Below, one piece after another: positions 8,777 to 13,459 of a DNA stretch of 13,459 nt (positions are counted from its first letter, which is position 1; each line of letters starts with the position of its first letter). A program made the translations under genes and the position numbers. The notes under the pieces were generated by a model. It was not told the DNA's origin, ran no database searches, and was given only the letters and a program-made list of their open reading frames with translations. Source of the stretch: Monoraphidium neglectum (taxonomy: Eukaryota; Chlorophyta; Chlorophyceae; Sphaeropleales; Selenastraceae); assembly GCF_000611645.1 (NCBI RefSeq), contig NW_014012099.1, forward strand, positions 1-13,459, read 5' to 3'.

Positions 8777-9168
8777 GTGAGCAGCGTCCCCGTTGTCGGC
8801 ACCACCGCGAACGGCATCCTCGGAACGGCCACCCTCCCCCTGGGCAGCCTCACGGGCTCGCTGACCAACGGTAACCCCCTGCGAGTCGGGACTGTCACCG
8901 GCCTCACTGGCGGTCTGACCAGCCCCTTGGCACCGTCACCGGCCTCACTGGCGGTCTGACCAGCCCCCTTGGCACCGTCACCAGCCTCACTGGCGGTCTG
9001 ACCAGCTCCCTCGGCGCCGTCACTGGCCTCACCGGCGCCGGTGGTCTGACCAGCGGCAGCCCTCTCGGCGCCGTCACCGGCCTCGTGGCTGGCCTCCCCG
9101 TGGTTGGCGGCGTGGTCGGCCCCGTCACCAGCGTCGTGGGCGGCGCCGCTGGCGGCGTGGTCGGCTGA
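8777..9168 (+). pseudogene. Frameshifted copy of a Gly/Leu/Thr/Val repeat protein
   Basis: The frame opens around 8752 without an ATG and reads ...SSVPVVGTTANGILGTA... It enters four 14-residue units of the form G-T-V-T-G-L-T-G-G-L-T-S-P-L (unit starts 8888, 8929, 8971 and 9013; 42-nt period). Unit 1 is 41 nt: its CCCC (8923-8926) lacks one base compared with CCCCC in unit 2. The original frame therefore terminates at TGA 8957-8959, while the coding sense continues in the next frame to TGA 9166-9168. That second part reads ...GAVTGLVAGLPVVGGVVG, then TSVVGGAAGGVVG. SVPVVG matches SLPVVG of the intact paralogue at 11205. No signal peptide or start codon was found immediately upstream. It is probably a 5'-truncated pseudogene, unless a signal-peptide exon lies upstream and the deletion is a sequencing error. 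Confidence 0.65.
8888..9054 (+). repeat. 42-nt coding minisatellite, four units
   Basis: Units are 8888-8928 (41 nt), 8929-8970, 8971-9012 and 9013-9054 (42 nt each). Units 1-3 are nearly identical over CTCACTGGCGGTCTGACCAG, while unit 4 is more diverged. The high identity of the first units implies recent unit duplication. Confidence 0.85.
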
Positions 9169-9411
9169 TTATTGCGCGAGAATTGCATCGCTCCCGCCGT
9201 GGCACTGCATGACGCCTGGCTGCAAGCTTGCACTTGAGTGCTTCTCTGTGCGGGATGCATGCGCCTCGTTGGAGTTTTGACACCCTGCATCCCCTTTGCA
9301 TCTTGTGCAGTCAACAGACACGTGCGCACGTACGGGGTCCCACACAGTAGATATTACGCCCGCTTACATTGGTCCCATTCTAGGACAAACCGGGCAGCCC
9401 GCACGACTCAA

Positions 9412-10255
9412 ATGCACGCCTATGCAGACCGTGGGAGCATGATGCTTGCCTGGCCTGTATGGCTGCTGTGCATCTGCCTTGACCTTGACTGTACCTGTGA
9501 TGGCTGCTGCTGCCAACCGGCCGCAGCCACACATTAGTGTAACAACTCAACACCTGAATTTAATATACACATGCAATTGTGTCCATTGTGCTTTGACATT
9601 AGACTTCCATTGGCGCAGCAGCTTGAGCTCCATGTTGTTGACTTGTCCACGCTGGCAAGCTGAGCGACGCCCAGCCAGCAATCATGAGTTTATTTGGTCC
9701 CGGGTGCAATGCATTGTGCCCGCTGCACAACCAATAGGCCCCGCATAAATGACTGCCACATAGACAAGTGAGGGGATTTGGGTGTAGTCACATCTCTACA
9801 ATACAAGACGCGCAATGCCGCGAGCCTGCAATGTTTGGTACGATATCCTATTGGATTGGCCAGCGAGCTGCAGGTACCATATTCGAGGTAGAGCTGCAAA
9901 ACTGCAAAAATCCAGCGGCGGCCAAGCGGCGGCAGGCGTCGCTGGGCAGGCCAAGGCCTGCAGATAGAGAAGAACGTAACTGACGGTGGCTGGGGCCCTG
10001 CCTCGCAGGGCGAGCGTGCTGTGGACCAACCTGTGGGCTGCACAGGCTGAGCAGGAAGTCGCAGGCTGGCCTGACTCAGGCGCGGGATGTCGACACAGAG
10101 GCATGCGAGCATGCACAGAGCGGCAGGTAGGGCAGCACCAAGATCAGGCTGCTGGCAGGGCCGGTTTCTGTACCAGCTGCAAACCAAGCAACGCGCGCAG
10201 TGTGTGCTTGCCTTAGTACTCGCACAGCTCGCCTTGAGTGCTTGTGAGCGGCGCC
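9412..10255 (+). repeat. Long interspersed repeat, copy A
   Basis: The segment starts near ATGCAGACCGTGGGAGCATG and ends near GAGTGCTTGTGAGCGGCGCC. It is repeated in the same orientation at 12424-13440, with long identical blocks such as CTTGACCTTGACTGTACCTG, TGTTGTTGACTTGTCCACGC, AATGCCGCGAGCCTGCAATG and GTGCTGTGGACCAACCTGTG. Differences between copies include many indels that are not multiples of three, so neither strand is likely protein-coding despite a 201-codon open frame on the minus strand (9690-10295). No terminal inverted repeats are visible. It may be a noncoding mobile-element derivative or part of a segmental duplication. Confidence 0.8.
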
Positions 10256-11204
10256 CCATCCCGCCCACCGGGTCATTGCAGCACTCGCTGCACAACTCAG
10301 GCCTGCTCCTTCGTTGTCAGGTTTGAATGCATGGCGGTGGAACGCTTGGAGTAGTTCAGTGCGGCCGTCGATTGACCATGGAATCAGTTGTGTCCACATT
10401 GTGGTGCTGTTTCGGCACAATCTGCAGCAGGTGATGGGCGTAATCGTCGCTTCGGCTCACGCCTGCTTGGCTGCACGTGGCGCTTTGATTAGGTGACTCC
10501 CGCGCCATGTTCCGATGTCTTCCTGTATCAGTTTGACAATGTGACCATCACTTGGAGTCCTGAGGCGACTTCACATGTGGGGCTAATCGCTCCCAATGCC
10601 TCTTTGTGTCGTGAGAGGGGCCGACAGTGATATGATAATCAATGCAAAGCCTCATCCAAACACGGGCACCTTTGCTGCTCCCGCAGCAGCCAGCCGCACG
10701 CCGGCTTCGGCCTTGTGAAAAGAAACACAGCTCCTGAATGCGAATATACACAAGTTTTGGATCGTGGAGGCGCCGCTTTGTGGCGGTCATAACCCGAGGC
10801 TGAAGAAGTCCCCCGATGAGTCAACCAATGAGTATCCCCGGCGCGAGAAGGTCGGTCACCAACATATGAAGCACACATGTTTCGGCCTAGTCTGCTTTGA
10901 CATTCAAAGGCTTGGTCCTACTCCTCCGCTGACGGACTCCGTGAGACAAGCCCCACTCGCACAGTCTACCCCGTGGGTACACGCGGCCGCATACATGCGG
11001 GAAATGAGCGTGCAGTTGGCCTTGACTGCCTGCATTGGCATCCGCAACACGCATGGCTACTCCGCACTTGCTCCAGTCCCTTGCGTCACCCTCATCACTA
11101 CTGATGCCAGCTCGCACAACCTGCTCCCCTCCCCTCCCGCCCCGCTCCTCACCTGCCCCTGCTCCTGCTCGTGATACACAGGCAAACGTCTTTCGCCCTC
11201 TACC
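10256..11204. other. Intergenic region upstream of the secreted repeat-protein gene
   Basis: No gene is supported. Small open frames occur on both strands without motifs. The stretch just upstream of 11205 is C-rich (about 11120-11170) and would contain the 5' leader and promoter of the plus-strand gene at 11205. I see no convincing TATA box there. Confidence 0.4.
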
Positions 11205-11654
11205 ATGGCTCGTACGAGATTTATGGCTTTGGCCGCTCTGGCAGTGTTAGCCCTGGCCACGCCCGCCCTCGCGGGCCGCACATTGAAGGACGGCGTCACC
11301 AGCGCCGCGGCCAGCCCGCAACCTGATGCGGTGCTCGGCTCCGCCACCGGCATCCTGACCGGCGTCACCTCCAACCTGGGCGGCACCGTCACCAGTCTAG
11401 GCGGGTCCCTCACCAGCACCGTGAACAGCCTGCCCGTCGTCGGCCCCACTGTTGGCCCCACTGTTGGTGGCCTCCTTGGCCCTGTCACCAACACCGTCGG
11501 CGGCACCGTTGGCGGCCTCCTTGGCCCCGTCACCAAAACCGGTGGCGGTTTGACCACCGGCAGCCCCACCGGCGCCGCCACCGGCCTCCCCGCTGGGTTG
11601 ACCAGCACCGGCCCCTTCGGCGTCCTTGGCCTGGTGAGGGAGTTGTTTGGCTAG
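11205..11654 (+). CDS. Secreted Gly/Leu/Thr/Val-rich repeat protein
   Basis: An intact 149-codon single-exon gene, ATG in good context (CTACCATGGCT) and stop TAG. Residues 1-23 are a clear signal peptide: basic MARTR, a hydrophobic Ala/Leu core and an A-L-A cleavage motif before GRTLKDG. The mature ~126 residues contain no Cys, Trp, Tyr, His or Met. They are dominated by Gly, Thr, Val, Leu, Ser and Pro in short repeats: LTGVTSNLGG, TVTSLGGSLTSTV, SLPVVG, two GPTV units, and two 15-residue units built on VGGLLGPVTNTVGGT. The C-terminus is VLGLVRELFG, with the only late charged residues. A secreted cell-wall or extracellular-matrix role is plausible from the signal peptide and low-complexity make-up, but no catalytic domain or named family is recognised. 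It is paralogous to the broken copy at 8777-9168. GC is higher than in the flanks, with strong use of GGC, ACC, GTC and CTC. Confidence 0.8.
   Translation: MARTRFMALAALAVLALATPALAGRTLKDGVTSAAASPQPDAVLGSATGILTGVTSNLGGTVTSLGGSLTSTVNSLPVVGPTVGPTVGGLLGPVTNTVGGTVGGLLGPVTKTGGGLTTGSPTGAATGLPAGLTSTGPFGVLGLVRELFG
11464..11546 (+). repeat. 45-nt tandem repeat within the secreted protein gene
   Basis: Two 45-nt units encode VGGLLGPVTNTVGGT and VGGLLGPVTKTGGG. They are preceded by a 12-nt duplication encoding GPTV twice (GGCCCCACTGTT). The in-frame period and silent differences between units (CCTGTC versus CCCGTC) suggest repeat growth under coding constraint. Confidence 0.7.
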
Positions 11655-11689
11655 CGACCGAGGGGGGCGCCCCTACCTGGCGCCTTGTG

Positions 11690-12270
11690 GCGGCCTATGC
11701 CGCGAGGGTGCAAATACAACACCCTGGGCCCGGCTGCGATGGCGGGCCTGCGCCAGCAACTGGGAGGGTGGGATGTACATGCCTGGGACCATGCGCTAGC
11801 AAACCGGGCTGCACGGGCCGCCCAGCAGGGCGGGTGCTGGTGCCTGAGCAGAGCATGAGGCTTGCTTTGCCGCTAGCGATGATGTTTAGGTGCCTGAGGC
11901 CGGCTTCCCATCCACATGCCCTACTACTTCCGCCACACGTCCCGATTTCGGACCACCAACATGCTCGGTGGCTCAAGCGCACGTGCTGCTGCTCTCCCCC
12001 CTTTGCGGTGTCGCCAACCCTGCATTGAAATACCCCCACCCTTTGCCCCCACTGCGATGGCCGCGACCTGATGAAACGGCTGAACATGCCCTGCTCGTCT
12101 GCCCTGCCTATGCGGACCTGCGGCCGCTCCGCACTTCGCACCCTTGTTTGCGGACCTGCCTGCACATGCTGGCGTGCATGCGCGCCCTTGTGCGCCGTGC
12201 GGACCAGCACACACTTGGGGACTTTGTGCACGCCTGCTTTTCTTGTAACACTCCTAACCCTTATCCTATT
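11690..12270 (+). pseudogene. Decayed LINE C-terminal region with zinc-finger motif
   Basis: The C-terminal Cys/His motif typical of algal LINE polyproteins is split across frames. CPHCDGRD lies in one frame (12044-12067). DETAEHALLVCPAYADLR lies in another (from 12070), continuing to ADQHTLGDFVHACFS just before a LINE-like tail. A one-base loss (or two-base gain) near 12068 separates the halves. Further upstream, short recognisable pieces are scattered over three frames with stops, for example a W-rich stretch at about 11740-11840 (GGWDVHAWDHALANRAARAA). No reverse transcriptase core remains, so the copy is truncated and dead. Its left edge is uncertain; it begins soon after the stop of the 11205 gene. 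Confidence 0.6.
12241..12270 (+). other. LINE 3' tail 1
   Basis: TCTTGTAACACTCC is followed by degenerate hexamers (TAACCC, TTATCC, TATTTG), directly after the C-terminal coding remnant. The anchor contains TGTAA, the green-algal polyadenylation motif, so this looks like the processed 3' end of the element. Confidence 0.5.
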
Positions 12271-12385
12271 TGAACGGCGAACAGTGGCCACTTGCATCCC
12301 TGTCACACAATGTCGACGACAATGCGGATGCTACCAAGTCATATCCCATGAGCCTGGATGGCTCCACGAGCGGGCGACCGCGGGA

Positions 12386-12425
12386 TCTTGTAACAATCCT
12401 AATCCCAATCCTAACTCTAATCCCA
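12386..12425 (+). other. LINE-like 3' tail 2 with telomere-like hexamers
   Basis: The same anchor, TCTTGTAACAATCC, recurs and is followed by period-6 units TAATCC, CAATCC, TAACTC, TAATCC. It shares the TGTAA and the hexamer register with the tail at 12241-12270. It abuts the left edge of the long repeat copy B. Confidence 0.5.
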
Positions 12426-13440
12426 TGTACGCCCATGCAGACCGTGGGAGCATAGTGACAGATGCTTGCCTGCATGGCTACTGTGCAGCTGCCTTGACCT
12501 TGACTGTACCTGTGATGGCTGCTGCTGCCAACCGGCTGCTGCCACACATTGATGTAACAACGCATTGCCTGATTTTGACACCCATGCAATTGTGATTTGA
12601 CAATAGACATTGATTGGCGCAGCAGCTAAAGCTCCATGTTGTTGACTTGTCCACGCTGGCAAGCTGAGCAACACCCAGCCAGCAATCAAATGTTTGATCC
12701 CGAGTGCACTGCATCGTCCGCGTTGCACAACCGATAGGCCCCGCAAAGATGACTGCCCCATAGAAAATTTACGGGATTTTGTTGCAGTCAGCAGTCGTAT
12801 ATCAACAACAAATATGTGTACAGCAGGACCTGTTGATTGGTCCCGACCTTGCAATCAGGTGCGCTTGGGGCCATGTTACAATTGTTTTCCCCGCACGATT
12901 TTGTCCCCACACGCGCCTCTGCTGCTCAGGTACAACAAGCTCCCGGGTGCCACGACATGCGCGTGGAGTAAGGCGGCATGCCGATGCAGTCACGCAATGC
13001 CGCGAGCCTGCAATGTTTGTGTACGATACTCTATTGTATTGGCGGACGAGCTGCAGGTACCATGCATATTCGAGGCCACGCTGCAAAATCGAGGGCCGGA
13101 CGAGGGGCGGCAGGCGTCGCTAGCTAGGCAGGCCAAGGCCTGCAGAGAAGGACTGACGATGGCAGGGGCCCTGCCTCGCAAGACGAGCGTGCTGTGGACC
13201 AACCTGTGGGCTTGCACAGGCTGAGCAGGAAGTCGCGGGCTGACCTGGATCAGGTGCGGGATGTCCACGCTTAGGCATGCGAGTATGCACATACAGAGCG
13301 GCAGGGCAGCACCAAGATCAGGATGCGGGCAGTGCGTGCCGGTTTCTGAACCAGCTGCAAACCAAGCAATATCGATGCACAGTACGCGCTTGTCCTCGCA
13401 TGCTCGCACCTCGCCTTGAGTGCGTGTGAGCGGCGCCGTC
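12424..13440 (+). repeat. Long interspersed repeat, copy B
   Basis: Same orientation as copy A (9412-10255), starting near CATGCAGACCGTGGGAGCAT and ending near GAGTGCGTGTGAGCGGCGCC. It is colinear with copy A except for a segment at about 12791-12992 that has no counterpart there. The two copies diverge by scattered substitutions and frame-breaking indels. Confidence 0.8.
12783..12992 (+). mobile_element. Possible ~194-bp insertion in repeat copy B
   Basis: The 8-mer TGCAGTCA occurs at 12783-12790 and again at 12985-12992, bracketing 194 bp that copy A lacks. Removing one 8-mer plus the insert restores colinearity with copy A up to CGCAATGCCGCGAGCC. This resembles a target-site duplication around a small insertion, but no terminal inverted repeats or coding sequence are seen. 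A deletion in copy A is the alternative. Confidence 0.35.
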
Positions 13441-13459
13441 CCCCCCCCCCCCCCCCCCC
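13440..13459 (+). repeat. Terminal poly-C run
   Basis: Twenty consecutive C residues end the window exactly where copy A reads CCCCATCCCGCCCACCGG. A homopolymer at the end suggests a contig or gap edge or poorly resolved sequence. Confidence 0.8.

Noticed and set aside
8904..9329. Minus-strand Pro/Thr/Arg-rich frame (PVRPVTVPRG repeats)
   Set aside because: This is the antisense shadow of the 42-nt GLT repeats. The plus strand has the SLPVVG-like match to the intact paralogue.
9320..9331. 12-bp palindrome ACGTGCGCACGT
   Set aside because: A short alternating purine-pyrimidine palindrome is expected by chance in GC-rich DNA, and it has no supporting context.
9690..10295. 201-codon open frame on the minus strand
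   Set aside because: It lies inside repeat copy A. The equivalent frame in copy B is broken by indels that are not multiples of three.
11057..11608. Minus-strand Pro/Thr/Val-rich frame
   Set aside because: It is antisense to the intact secreted-protein gene, which has a signal peptide, a good start context and in-frame repeats on the plus strand.

Overview
The window looks like nuclear DNA of a green alga, probably of the Chlamydomonadales. It is GC-rich and full of GCTGCAG/CTG runs. Its few genes are split by introns with GTG(A/G/C)G donors and pyrimidine-CAG acceptors. It carries remnants of non-LTR retrotransposons and uses TGTAA, the green-algal polyadenylation motif, in retrotransposon tails. 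The texture reminds me of Haematococcus-type genomes, but I cannot fix the genus. No rRNA, tRNA, CRISPR or bacterial operon structure is visible.

Layout. (1) About 166-693, minus: two phase-0 exons of an unrecognised gene that runs out of the left edge. (2) About 1726-2325, minus: a decayed retroelement C-terminal region with a zinc-knuckle-like motif and at least one frameshift. (3) 3139-6306, minus: an intron-containing trypsin-like serine protease. Three well-supported exons carry the His, Asp and Ser motifs. An ATG exon 1.8 kb upstream joins in the same phase and would give a 264-residue protein. The large first intron holds a duplicated ~115 bp repeat, one copy with a (CTG)19 expansion. 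(4) 6307-8776: about 2.5 kb with no gene I can defend. (5) 8777-9168, plus: a frameshifted, start-less copy of a Gly/Leu/Thr/Val repeat protein with 42-nt units. (6) 9412-10255: copy A of a long non-coding interspersed repeat. (7) 11205-11654, plus: an intact single-exon gene for a secreted 149-aa paralogue of (5). (8) 11690-12270: a decayed LINE C-terminus, followed by two LINE-type tails that share an anchor and end in degenerate telomere-like hexamers. (9) 12424-13440: copy B of the long repeat, with a ~200 bp segment absent from copy A. The window ends in poly-C.

The genes do not form a pathway. The two most informative items are the divergent trypsin-like protease, whose active-site serine motif reads GDLSGG, and the small family of secreted low-complexity 'GLT' repeat proteins. 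Each GLT copy is followed by one copy of the same long repeat, which suggests an old segmental duplication. Exon joins were inferred by eye from frame, phase and splice consensus and have no transcript support.
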